A stretch of DNA of 33,248 nucleotides from Deltaproteobacteria bacterium (lineage in GTDB: Bacteria; Myxococcota_A; UBA9042; DTJE01; S145-11): positions 1-33,248 of the forward strand of contig WGCQ01000167.1 in the NCBI GenBank assembly GCA_015493765.1. The letters are read 5' to 3'. The position numbers were made by a program, and so were the translations under genes. The notes beneath the pieces are model-generated. The model was not told the DNA's origin, did not search any database, and saw nothing but the letters and a program-made list of their open reading frames with translations. This document shows, in pieces, positions 8,436 through 16,306 of the stretch (position 1 is its first letter; each line of letters starts with the position of its first letter).

Positions 8436-8463
8436 ACTTTATCGTAACCACAGTAAATGTCAA
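8436..8463 (-). promoter_or_regulatory. Sigma70-type promoter of the barrel-hutI-ddl operon
   Basis: Minus strand: perfect -35 TTGACA (8458-8463), 16-base spacer, TAAAGT (8436-8441). Expected start near 8429, about 17 bases before the GTG at 8412, which keeps GAGGTG in the leader. Confidence 0.6.
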
Positions 8464-8511
8464 GGTGCCACAGCGATATTTTTATATCACATACCCGCAA
8501 AAGGGCAGGAG

Positions 8512-8532
8512 CCCCCGGCGTATCGCCGGGGG
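8512..8532. terminator. Strong GC hairpin, possible transcript end
   Basis: Perfect 9-bp stem CCCCCGGCG / CGCCGGGGG with a TAT loop. On the minus strand it is followed by CTCCTGCCCTTTTG, only a modest T run, so it may be a weak intrinsic terminator for the lipoprotein transcript or protect its 3' end. It sits just upstream of the next operon's promoter, which fits an insulating role. Confidence 0.45.
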
Positions 8533-8693
8533 TCGCTTCTTGGTAGGAAGTACATTACGTACAGGCAGGAAAACCTTACGGTTTAAGTGATCTGAGTAAT
8601 GATCGTCGTTATTTCAACCATAACGATCGCCTAAAGTATATTGCAAAAAGCGTGCCATGTCAATTTTTTTGTGATATATGATGGCTTTTTACT

Positions 8694-8730
8694 GCAAACA
8701 AAGGGGATTAGCCAACAAGTCTTTGTTTGC
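8694..8730. repeat. 10-bp perfect inverted repeat
   Basis: GCAAACAAAG (8694-8703) and CTTTGTTTGC (8721-8730), spacer 17 bases. On the plus strand T-rich sequence (GGTTTGTTTTCTTG) follows it. It could be a regulator operator or a transcript-end hairpin; neither is proven. Confidence 0.6.
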
Positions 8731-8760
8731 GGTTTGTTTTCTTGATAATTTTGGAGCGTG

Positions 8761-8822
8761 AAAAAAATATACACATGCCGGAATGGATTAGAATGACTGA
8801 TTTTAAGTGTGTATATTTTTTT
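8761..8822. repeat. 15-bp perfect inverted repeat with A/T-tracts
   Basis: AAAAAAATATACACA (8761-8775) pairs exactly with TGTGTATATTTTTTT (8808-8822), with a 32-base spacer. On the minus strand the second arm ends in a T run, so it may serve as the end of the lipoprotein transcript that stops at 8902. The long spacer is unlike a classical terminator and would equally suit a protein-binding palindrome or a bent-DNA site. Confidence 0.6.
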
Positions 8823-8901
8823 TACATTGTGCAAAAAAAATACATTGATCACACTCAAAATGTTTCGATAGCAATACGTAATCTCAGTATAATCCCTTGA
8901 A

Positions 8902-11064
8902 TTATTTGCACTTCAACGAGAAAAGATAACTATCCTGGCCCACACCAAGTGCATGGAGATTGTAGTATCTGTACAGGAAGGCCTTGTTCAGGTTGAACCG
9001 TGCTGCTTTGTCCGGCTGGTTGGACGTAATATAATATGTATTGTACTCGACCTCCAGGGTATTACGCGCATAGTGCTGGTACACATTCGGGTTATCCAGG
9101 CTCGGAACCGGATTCTCCAGTTTGGGTAAACCAGGCCCTATGCCGGAGGGCTTGGGCAGGGTTATTGAATGCATATTGGGGGCCACCAGCACCTCCCACA
9201 GGCAGTGCGATGACGGCCCGCCAACACACCAACCCGGTTGTGGATTCATGTGGTTGGGCGGGGCAGGGGTCATGTAGTTCAACCGGACGATGTAGAGGTC
9301 CGGTTTGGCAGGTTTGGTGACCGCCTTCCATTCGAAGTGAAGGTCGCAAATGGTGGATTGGACAAAATCCAGAGCAGCACCCTTGGGCGGCGGCGAGGGG
9401 CTTACGCCCACCGGGATCGGCGGCCACGAGGAATCCCGGCCGAGGTCTATGGTGTCGCCGGCCCTGGCACCTGAACGTACGGGCGTGGATATGCCGGGTG
9501 GGTCCATGCCCTTTATGGAGGCCCTGCCAGCAAGGGCTACGACCATGTTCAAGGGGTGGATCCCCGCCTTGATGAATGCAGGCGAATCCGGGTCGGGCAG
9601 CACCATGGGCACCGGGTTGGCAAAATTCGGGTGGTCATAACTGGCATCCACGTCAAAAAACAAAAATCCCAGTCCTCCCGTATCCATTACGCCCATGAGC
9701 AGGCCATTTTTTAATGGTCCTTTGGTCAACGGGTCCGTGGGCAGTTGTGCAGGCATGAATACGTTCAGCTTGTCAGGATTGTTGTTCGTCAGGTCGATCG
9801 TAAGTTGTATGTCCACATCCTTGTTTTCGCCAGGCTGAAGGTCCACAACCGTTACGCCCAGTGCAAGCGGGCTGAAATGCAGGCCGTATGGGTCGTTCAG
9901 CACGTCCAGTACGTGCGATGCCCTGCCTGCCAGGGCGAATAGCAGGTGCCTGCCAGGGCGTAGGCCCTTTATTCGATATGTCGCATCCTTTGGGTGATTT
10001 GGGTCCAGGATGGCCAGGTTCATGGGCACAGGCAGGGCGGCATCGGAGGGCGGGGGGTTAAGGATGCTGCCCATGCTCATCGATGACAGGGGTACGTTGC
10101 GCAGGCCCACCTGGACGATTGCCAGGTTCACCTTGTCATCATCGTTTAACAGGTTGCCGTTGGGTGGAAACGGTTTGAGCCCGGTTTTACCCATAAAACC
10201 GGTTATGCGGCCGCTCACGTTTGCCAGGTCCTGCTGGCCTGGGACCGGGTCCAGGCGGATCATGGGCATGGAAATGTAAGACGCGTCGATGCCGAAATAA
10301 CTGATGTACCTGCGGCCCTTTGCACCGCAACTGATGTTCAGCGGGCCGTGCACGGCAGGGTCCTGGATGAATATCATGCCCTGGTCATCGGACTTTCGTT
10401 TGAAACTCTTTCCACCATCTACCTGGACCAGGCAATACGTACCGGGCAGGGGGCTCGGGGGGATGCCCGTAATGCCGATCGTGTCGCCATCCAGCGTAAA
10501 TATGGTAATGGCCCCCTGTGCTGGTCCGCTGTCCTCGTACGGCGGCGGGTTGATCCCGGGTTGTGGCAGGGTCTGTTTCAGGTTCAGGTACAACGTAATC
10601 GATGCCTTTACAGGCGGGAAGGTATCGTTTGGGTCGTCAAATGTGACCGTGCAGTGGACAACCTTGGGTTTGGATGTGCACACAGTGGCCCGGTAATGAC
10701 CCGGGTCCTGCGATTTTTCTTCCTGAACACTGCCCCAGTCCGTTTCCCATTGCAGGTGTTTGCCCGCAATGTCCCGGCCCTGGCCATTGGTCAGCAAGGC
10801 GGCCACCAGGGCGCACCGTTGTCCGTTTTTTTCCGAAAGACCCGCGAGGTGGAGGCTGAGCCTGGGGGTGTTTTCGTTCCCAAGGGGCTGGGGGTCCTGG
10901 CCGTCCGGTATGCCGTCGCCGTCCGTGTCAGGGTTATGCGGGTCCGTGCCAAATATCTTCTCCTGCTTGTCCGTAAGCCCGTCATGGTCGCTGTCAGTTC
11001 CAGGCTTGCGGCCGCAACCGAATGCCGTTGCCAACAAAAATATTGTGATTACTATGCGTTTCAT
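8902..11064 (-). CDS. Large lipoprotein with thrombospondin-3-type calcium loops
   Basis: 720 aa from ATG 11064, which overlaps the stop of the FadL-like gene as ATGA. An in-frame opening extends far upstream but is only the shadow of that gene. The N-terminus is a lipoprotein signal, MKRIVITIFLLATAFGC (Cys 17). Residues 24-60 carry Asp-rich calcium loops (DSDHDGLTD, DPHNPDTDGDGIPDGQD) as in thrombospondin type 3 or OmpA-linked calcium repeats. An Ig-like stretch follows (about 68-160, with LVAALLTNGQGRDIAG...LQWETDWGSV), then beta-rich Gly/Pro-rich segments with several D-P-N-H-P or D-P-D-S-P motifs that may be a repeated carboxypeptidase-regulatory-like fold. No catalytic motif is seen. Probably a surface or outer-membrane lipoprotein partnered with the barrel encoded just before it. 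Confidence 0.85.
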   Translation of the reverse strand: MKRIVITIFLLATAFGCGRKPGTDSDHDGLTDKQEKIFGTDPHNPDTDGDGIPDGQDPQPLGNENTPRLSLHLAGLSEKNGQRCALVAALLTNGQGRDIAGKHLQWETDWGSVQEEKSQDPGHYRATVCTSKPKVVHCTVTFDDPNDTFPPVKASITLYLNLKQTLPQPGINPPPYEDSGPAQGAITIFTLDGDTIGITGIPPSPLPGTYCLVQVDGGKSFKRKSDDQGMIFIQDPAVHGPLNISCGAKGRRYISYFGIDASYISMPMIRLDPVPGQQDLANVSGRITGFMGKTGLKPFPPNGNLLNDDDKVNLAIVQVGLRNVPLSSMSMGSILNPPPSDAALPVPMNLAILDPNHPKDATYRIKGLRPGRHLLFALAGRASHVLDVLNDPYGLHFSPLALGVTVVDLQPGENKDVDIQLTIDLTNNNPDKLNVFMPAQLPTDPLTKGPLKNGLLMGVMDTGGLGFLFFDVDASYDHPNFANPVPMVLPDPDSPAFIKAGIHPLNMVVALAGRASIKGMDPPGISTPVRSGARAGDTIDLGRDSSWPPIPVGVSPSPPPKGAALDFVQSTICDLHFEWKAVTKPAKPDLYIVRLNYMTPAPPNHMNPQPGWCVGGPSSHCLWEVLVAPNMHSITLPKPSGIGPGLPKLENPVPSLDNPNVYQHYARNTLEVEYNTYYITSNQPDKAARFNLNKAFLYRYYNLHALGVGQDSYLFSLKCK

Positions 11065-12311
11065 CGTATCCTGACCCAGATATCCAGTCCCACGGTCGCG
11101 GAAAAACCCTTGTACGAAATCGAAGGATAGCCCGGGTTGTCGGGCATGAAACGGGTTTTTGCATCGTTCTGGGACGCATACACCGTAAACGTGGACGCCA
11201 GGTCCATCCCCATGGGTACATGGACCAGTTTGTCCAGGTCCAGCCCCATGCCCAGGCTGATCGTGTGCTTGGGGCAATCCAGCAGGTTGGTGGCACCGGC
11301 CTGCTCCTTCAGGACCGCGGGCATGAAGGAGTAACCGCCTGTAAGATATAGATATTTTTGGGGCATGTACGTGATGGCCGCTGACGGATTGAACACGTTG
11401 CGGGGGCCGGGGGAAGGCGGGATGGAGGCCTTGGTCACCTTGTCCGAGGAATTCATCAGGTAAACCTCGGGGGAGGGCTGGACCAGGTTGGAGTAAATCA
11501 AGTAATTCAGGTCCGCTGCCAAACGAAAGCGATTGAACCGGAATGCGGCACCGGCGCTGATGATGTGCGGTGAATACAGTTCCCGGGCATCGATCCGGGT
11601 ATAGATGTCCGGGATCTGGTCGGACACGCGGACCGTTACCGGTATGGTCAGGGGCGTGTGATTGCCCCCCCGGTAGGCAACCCCCAGGCTGAGCCATTTT
11701 GCGGGCTGGTACGCGATGCCCACAACAGGTGCAAAGCGCAACCGCACGTCCACCTGGGTGGCGCTTGCCTTGCCGGACCGGGTGAAATCCACCGTGACCG
11801 TGCCGTCCACCTGCGGCTGGACAGTGAAACCTGCGCCTACGGACAGGTTGTCCAGTATGCGTACGGCCATGGCCACGGCCAGGTCCAGGCGTCGTACAGA
11901 TGGCCTTAGAAACAGGTATTGGGGCTGCGTCACCGGCAGGGCGTTTATGCTGTACACCTTGGTACCGGGGGTCTGGAGGTCAAGACCCAGGAACAGGCGG
12001 TTTTTCAGGCCGAACAGGGGGATGGGGCTGGCAAAGGCCAGTTCCTCGATACCGGAGTACCCGGTATGTGTGTTGCGGTCGATGTTCGTGTGGTCCGCAA
12101 CCATAAAAGCGCCCAGGCTGAGCACGGGACGGTCCGCCATCAGGAATGCGGGATTTCGGTATGCCGCGGACAACGGGCTCGTCCAACCGGTGCCCGTGCC
12201 GGACCCGGCCGCATCCCTGCGCGTGACCCCGTACATCATGAATCCCTGGGCGTAAAGGACCTGGGTCCACATTACGGCAAATGCTATGAAAAACAGGAGT
12301 GATCGTTTCAT
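11061..12311 (-). CDS. FadL/OMPP1-like outer-membrane barrel
   Basis: 416 aa. Signal peptide MKRSLLFFIAFAVMWTQVLYAQ, then GFMMYGVTRRDAAGSGTG...LSAAYRNPAFL, the FadL/TodX-type N-terminal plug pattern in which NPA is typical. Strands follow to the end, closing with GFSATVGLDIWVRI. FadL-family barrels take up hydrophobic compounds across the outer membrane; the cargo here is unknown. GGAG five bases before ATG 12311 is a good ribosome site and a promoter may lie at 12327-12354. Its stop is fused to the start of the calcium-loop lipoprotein gene (ATGA), so the two proteins are probably made in equal amounts. Confidence 0.8.
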   Translation of the reverse strand: MKRSLLFFIAFAVMWTQVLYAQGFMMYGVTRRDAAGSGTGTGWTSPLSAAYRNPAFLMADRPVLSLGAFMVADHTNIDRNTHTGYSGIEELAFASPIPLFGLKNRLFLGLDLQTPGTKVYSINALPVTQPQYLFLRPSVRRLDLAVAMAVRILDNLSVGAGFTVQPQVDGTVTVDFTRSGKASATQVDVRLRFAPVVGIAYQPAKWLSLGVAYRGGNHTPLTIPVTVRVSDQIPDIYTRIDARELYSPHIISAGAAFRFNRFRLAADLNYLIYSNLVQPSPEVYLMNSSDKVTKASIPPSPGPRNVFNPSAAITYMPQKYLYLTGGYSFMPAVLKEQAGATNLLDCPKHTISLGMGLDLDKLVHVPMGMDLASTFTVYASQNDAKTRFMPDNPGYPSISYKGFSATVGLDIWVRIR

Positions 12312-12326
12312 AAAAACTCCACGCGA

Positions 12327-12354
12327 AGTTTACTCGATTACAGGGATTGGTCAA
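12327..12354 (-). promoter_or_regulatory. Possible promoter for the FadL-like/lipoprotein pair
   Basis: Minus strand TTGACC (12349-12354), 16-base spacer, TAAACT (12327-12332), lying in the 96-base gap after thiL. Leader would be about 9-10 bases, short but containing GGAG. Confidence 0.4.
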
Positions 12355-12407
12355 GGACCATTGGGGGGAAAATGGCCGATGGCCTGACCATGGCAGGCAC
12401 TAATTTT

Positions 12408-13355
12408 CTAAAAATGTTGCCATCCGGTTTTTCGGGGAAGGTCAAATACCTTGCCAGCCTTTGTTGCCTTGATTCCGGCCTCGGGCACCACGCGACCTAT
12501 GGCAACCATGTCGGTGTTGGATGCAATCCTCTTGGCGGCGTCAGGTTCGGCGGTGATGATCAGCTCATACTCCTCGCCGCCGGTCAGGGCAATGGATACA
12601 GGGTCTTCACCCTTCATGTGGGCGTATTTTGAGACCTCCGAGTGTATGGGCAGGCGGTCGATGTCCAGGATGGCGCCGGTATTTGATGCCTCGCATATAT
12701 GCCCCAGGTCCGACAGGAGGCCGTCAGAGATATCAATACCTGCATTTACGCCTGGTAGGTTACCTAAGTACTGACCCAGGTCCAACCTGGCAACAGGCCT
12801 GCGAAAGCGGTTGACGGAATGGGGAAAAATCCCTGCGTCCATGCCTTGCTGCAACACCATGCGTCCTGTTTCAGCCCTGCCAGGGAACCCGGAAACCAGG
12901 ATTTCGTCGCCCGGCCTGGCCCCGTTACGCCTGACAGGCCTCGGACCTGCATGTCCGATCATGGTGATGGTAATCGATAGTCCGGCAGGTGATCCTGTGA
13001 TGTTTCCACCGATTAAATAGCAGTGCCCGGTATCCGCATATTCGGCCATGCCTCGGGCCACGGCAAGCACAAATGACTGCTTCTCGTGCGCAGGAACACC
13101 CATTTCCATCATAAAAACATACGGTTTGGCACCCATGGCCGCCAGGTCAGACAAGTTCACGGCAACGGCCTTGTAACCAATGTCAGGTCCGCTTAACCAC
13201 TGGCGTTCGAAATGTACGTGCTCGATCAGGGAATCCATTGTCACGGCATAACCTGAAAATACTCCGCAATCGTCGCCGTTTGGTATGACCACATCCGAAG
13301 GTGGTCGGGTATGGAACAACTTGCGCAGATGACCTATTAATTCGAATTCATTCAT
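12408..13355 (-). CDS. thiL: Thiamine-monophosphate kinase
   Basis: 315 aa from ATG 13355; a TTG five codons earlier is possible, but CGGAAAAAGAC-ATG fits better. ThiL phosphorylates thiamine monophosphate to the cofactor thiamine diphosphate in the cytoplasm. Motifs: NGDDCGVF (26-33), TMDSLIEHVHF (39-49), NLSDLAAMGA (67-76), GIDISDGLLSDL (186-197) and GGEEYEL (about 249-255). The common GGDT metal motif reads GGNI here (about 106-109), a conservative Asp-to-Asn change that I believe is also seen in some delta-group ThiL. It lies about 25 bases after the binding-protein gene, in the operon with dnaK and the polysaccharide genes. Confidence 0.95.
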   Translation of the reverse strand: MNEFELIGHLRKLFHTRPPSDVVIPNGDDCGVFSGYAVTMDSLIEHVHFERQWLSGPDIGYKAVAVNLSDLAAMGAKPYVFMMEMGVPAHEKQSFVLAVARGMAEYADTGHCYLIGGNITGSPAGLSITITMIGHAGPRPVRRNGARPGDEILVSGFPGRAETGRMVLQQGMDAGIFPHSVNRFRRPVARLDLGQYLGNLPGVNAGIDISDGLLSDLGHICEASNTGAILDIDRLPIHSEVSKYAHMKGEDPVSIALTGGEEYELIITAEPDAAKRIASNTDMVAIGRVVPEAGIKATKAGKVFDLPRKTGWQHF

Positions 13356-13379
13356 GTCTTTTTCCGGCAAAACTTCATA

Positions 13380-14471
13380 TCACATGGGTTGGATCGTGTC
13401 GTGGGTCACCTTGAACAGCCGTATTGTGCTGCGCCATTGCGTGTGATCGGGATTGAGGTATTCACCACCCATCCCTTGGAAGGCACTTGTTTGCTCCATG
13501 TATGAACGTATAGCCGCTTTGGTTTGTGCACCCTGTGTGTATGCCTGGCACACAAATTCCGTGCTGTCCATGGCCCAGACCTCCAGTGTGGACAGGTCAT
13601 GCCCTGTGAATCGACGGTATTGGGCAACCAGTTCCGGGTTTAATACGGCAGAAAACACGTCGCCAAATATCAGGCCCTCCAGGTCGGCTGCACGGCTGAG
13701 CAGCAGGGCAGGTACATCCAGCATCGGGCCACCCACCACCACGACCCTGGATTTTATTTGCATGTAACTTAGATATGCATAAAATCGCACCATTTTGTAC
13801 AGTTTGAACGGGGCGAATACAAAATAGTGGACATGACTCTTTTTGCCAATGGTTGCCGCCAGTTTTGCCGCACAGGTTTTGGGGTCGGTGCAATCCAGCC
13901 TGCCAATAACATTGCCGCCTGCTGACGTGACCCCTTTAGCAAATGATGTGCAGGCCTCGTCCTGAAAATTGTCTGCTCCACAAGCCACAAAACCGGATAA
14001 CAGGCCCATTCCGGCAACCTGTGTCCCCAGGTCCGTGAATAATGCTTCCCTCGTTGGACGCAGCCTCATGGTCCATACCGGCTTTTGTAACGGACCCTTG
14101 CCATTCAGTAACAGGCATGGAATGCCCGATACTTCGCTCCAGGTGGCCATATTTGAGCCGGTCTGGTCACCGATACCACCTATAATCACAAGGCAGTCCG
14201 GGTCGTTTGTCGCGTTGGACAAGGCAATGGTTGCATCGTCGCCGAGCCCCTTCGTATCGAACCCCTGGACGTCCAGGTCGCAAGCCCTGTCCCGTTGTGC
14301 CTGGAATTTGACGGCCCGCATCACCCGCTGGCCCAGGGCCGAGTATTGCCCGCTAAGCGGTACAACCACGCAGATTTTGGGTTTTGCCTGTAATGCCGAG
14401 GGGATACAAGCGGACACAAACAGGGTGAACAGGGGTAAAATGCGGTTCAAACGGATGTTACTCGCCATCAT
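13380..14471 (-). CDS. Periplasmic binding protein of the Leu/Ile/Val-receptor type
   Basis: 363 aa. The signal segment contains LFVSAC, a possible lipobox, but also a normal cleavage site LQA before KPKICVVVPLSGQYSALGQRV, so lipidation is undecided. The fold pattern is a type-1 periplasmic binding protein (LivK or LppC-like): VVPLSGQYSALGQ at the start, CLVIIGGIGDQTGSNMATWSEVSGIPCLLLNG, a hinge, then RVVVVGGPMLDV. These proteins bind small ligands, or in LppC-like cases regulate cell-wall synthesis. No ABC permease or ATPase is adjacent, so transport is not implied. It has several Cys, compatible with disulphides in the periplasm. The start forms an ATGA overlap with the dnaK stop; ATG 14468 is an alternative. 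Confidence 0.8.
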   Translation of the reverse strand: MMASNIRLNRILPLFTLFVSACIPSALQAKPKICVVVPLSGQYSALGQRVMRAVKFQAQRDRACDLDVQGFDTKGLGDDATIALSNATNDPDCLVIIGGIGDQTGSNMATWSEVSGIPCLLLNGKGPLQKPVWTMRLRPTREALFTDLGTQVAGMGLLSGFVACGADNFQDEACTSFAKGVTSAGGNVIGRLDCTDPKTCAAKLAATIGKKSHVHYFVFAPFKLYKMVRFYAYLSYMQIKSRVVVVGGPMLDVPALLLSRAADLEGLIFGDVFSAVLNPELVAQYRRFTGHDLSTLEVWAMDSTEFVCQAYTQGAQTKAAIRSYMEQTSAFQGMGGEYLNPDHTQWRSTIRLFKVTHDTIQPM

Positions 14472-16273
14472 CCGCCTTCATATACCAATTCCGATATCCG
14501 GACCGCTGAACCCTCGAGTTGACGGAAGGCCTCCTGGATGGCTTTAAAGTCCTGTCCGGACAGGGCAGACTTCAGGTTTCTGATGTCTTCCATGATTCGT
14601 GCTGCATCCTCTTCGGGGATCCGCTCCTTGAATTGTGCCAGGGAGCGCTCGGTAGCATAAATCAGTGTCTGGGCCTTGTTGCGCAGGCTCACGGCCTCAC
14701 GTTTTTCCTCGTCCTTCTTTTTGTATTCCTCGGCCTCTCGGATCGCGGCCTCGATGTCACCCTCGGACATGCCACTTGTGGGCCTGATTCGGACACTCTT
14801 TTCCTGGTTGGTGCCCAGGTCCTTGGCTGTCACCGCCAGTATCCCATCGGCATCCACGGAAAAGGTCACTTCGATCTTGGGTACACCGCGTTTGGCAGGC
14901 GGTATTCCGACCAGTTCAAAGCGCGCCAGGCTTTTGTTGTCCTTTGCCAGGGCGCGCTCACCCTGAAGGACGTGGATGTTTACCATGGGCTGGTAGTCCT
15001 GCGAAGTGGTAAACACCTGGGTCACCGATATGGGGACGGATTTGTTGCGTTCGATCAGCTTGGTGAACATGCCGCCTTCGGTTTCAATGCCCAGGGACAG
15101 GGGAATTACGTCCAACAACAGTACGTCACCCACGTCACCTGCCAGGATGCCAGCCTGGATCGATGCGCCGATTGCCACGGCCTCGTCAGGGTGTACGGTG
15201 CGGTTTGGCTCCTTGCCAAAGAACCGGGCCACTTTATGCTGCACCAGGGGCATTTTGGTCTGGCCGCCGACCAGCAACAGCTCATCCACGTCCTTGACGC
15301 CAAGGCCCGCATCCTCCAGTGCCCCTTTGCAGTGTTCAATGGTCTGGTCCACCAGGTCTTCTACCATTTGTTCGAGTTGTGCCCGTGTGATTTGTGCCTG
15401 CAAGTGCTTGGGACCGCTTTCATCCGCAAACAAAAACGGCAGGTTGACCTCGGTTTCTTTCAGGGTGGACAATTTGATCTTTGCCTTTTCCGATGCGTCC
15501 CTGACCCGTTGCAACACGACCCGGTCATCGCTGATGTCCACACCGTACTGGCGTTCGAATTCGCTCAGCAGGAATTCGGATATACGCATATCAATATCCT
15601 CGCCGCCCAGGAAGGTATCACCCCTGGTACTCCTAACCTGGAAGACGCCCTCTGACACGTCCAATACCGTTATATCGAATGTACCACCGCCGAAGTCATA
15701 CACCACCACGGTACCACTCGCCTTACCGCGTACGCCATAGGCCAACGCCGCAGCCGTGGGCTCGTTTATGATCCTCAGGACATTAAGTCCCGCGATCCTG
15801 CCCGCATCCTTGGTGGCCTGGCGCTGGGTATCGTCAAAATATGCAGGCACCGTGATAACAGCATCCGTGACCTTTTCCCCGCGGTATTCCTCGGCAAGTC
15901 CCCGCAGGTAGTCCAGTATCATCGCGGATATTTCCTGGGGTGAATACTGTCGGTCATTCAATACCACGTAGGCATCCCCATTCGGGGCCTCTGCGATCTT
16001 GTATGGATACAGGTGGGCCACCTTTTGAACTGCGTCATCCTTGTACTTGCGGCCAATCAAGCGTTTGACAGCGTATGCGGTATTGCCAGGGCTGCTCATG
16101 ATCTGGCGTTTGGCCATGCTGCCGACCAGACGACTACCGTCTTTTTGTATGCCCACCACTGATGGGATAGTCCGATTTCCCTCCTCATTCGGGATTACAA
16201 CGGGCATTCCGCCCTCTACCATGGCCACCACAGAGTTCGTGGTACCCAAGTCAATACCGATCACCACTGACAT
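14468..16273 (-). CDS. dnaK: Hsp70 chaperone DnaK (short-tailed paralogue)
   Basis: 601 aa, about 35-40 shorter than housekeeping DnaK. The nucleotide-binding domain is intact: IGIDLGTTNSVVA (5-17), VITVPAYFDDTQRQAT, NEPTAAALAYG, VVYDFGGGTFDITVLD, LLVGGQTKMPLVQ. The linker reads DVLLLDVIPLSLGIETEGG (Ile where most have Thr). The substrate-binding domain and helical lid are present, but the protein stops at LVYEGG without the usual disordered acidic tail. No grpE or dnaJ is adjacent. It is placed between a Wzc-like kinase gene (33-base gap) and a binding-protein gene. In M. xanthus the DnaK homologues SglK and Stk affect exopolysaccharide, so a dedicated polysaccharide-linked chaperone is plausible. 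GAGAGGTG before ATG 16273 is a strong ribosome site. Confidence 0.95.
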   Translation of the reverse strand: MSVVIGIDLGTTNSVVAMVEGGMPVVIPNEEGNRTIPSVVGIQKDGSRLVGSMAKRQIMSSPGNTAYAVKRLIGRKYKDDAVQKVAHLYPYKIAEAPNGDAYVVLNDRQYSPQEISAMILDYLRGLAEEYRGEKVTDAVITVPAYFDDTQRQATKDAGRIAGLNVLRIINEPTAAALAYGVRGKASGTVVVYDFGGGTFDITVLDVSEGVFQVRSTRGDTFLGGEDIDMRISEFLLSEFERQYGVDISDDRVVLQRVRDASEKAKIKLSTLKETEVNLPFLFADESGPKHLQAQITRAQLEQMVEDLVDQTIEHCKGALEDAGLGVKDVDELLLVGGQTKMPLVQHKVARFFGKEPNRTVHPDEAVAIGASIQAGILAGDVGDVLLLDVIPLSLGIETEGGMFTKLIERNKSVPISVTQVFTTSQDYQPMVNIHVLQGERALAKDNKSLARFELVGIPPAKRGVPKIEVTFSVDADGILAVTAKDLGTNQEKSVRIRPTSGMSEGDIEAAIREAEEYKKKDEEKREAVSLRNKAQTLIYATERSLAQFKERIPEEDAARIMEDIRNLKSALSGQDFKAIQEAFRQLEGSAVRISELVYEGG

Positions 16274-16306
16274 AAGTCACCTCTCTTATCAACCAAAGTA
16301 GTCCGT

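Larger units (their letters stand above)
8413..8901. other. AT-rich non-coding gap with inverted repeats
   Basis: 489 bases without a credible gene. GC drops sharply between about 8630 and 8890 compared with both sides. It holds the promoter at 8436-8463, a GC-rich hairpin at 8512-8532, a 6-bp stem at 8607-8625 (CGTTAT/ATAACG), a 10-bp perfect inverted repeat at 8694-8730 and a 15-bp perfect inverted repeat at 8761-8822. A 75-codon open frame here is AT-driven and lacks a ribosome site, so it is not called. Confidence 0.7.

Noticed and set aside
8631-8858. Small minus-strand open frame of 75 codons in the AT-rich gap
   Set aside because: Composition is that of AT-rich non-coding DNA, it contains both arms of inverted repeats, and no ribosome-binding site precedes it.
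11065-11697. Upstream extension of the calcium-loop lipoprotein to about 931 aa
   Set aside because: The extension is the out-of-frame shadow of the FadL-like gene. The lipoprotein signal at 11064 and the ATGA overlap set the true start.
13380-14471. Branched-chain amino-acid ABC transporter
   Set aside because: Only the binding-protein fold is present; no permease or ATPase gene lies in the window.
14519-15655. Long plus-strand open frame opposite dnaK
   Set aside because: DnaK is unmistakable on the minus strand; long antisense frames are a common consequence of its codon use.
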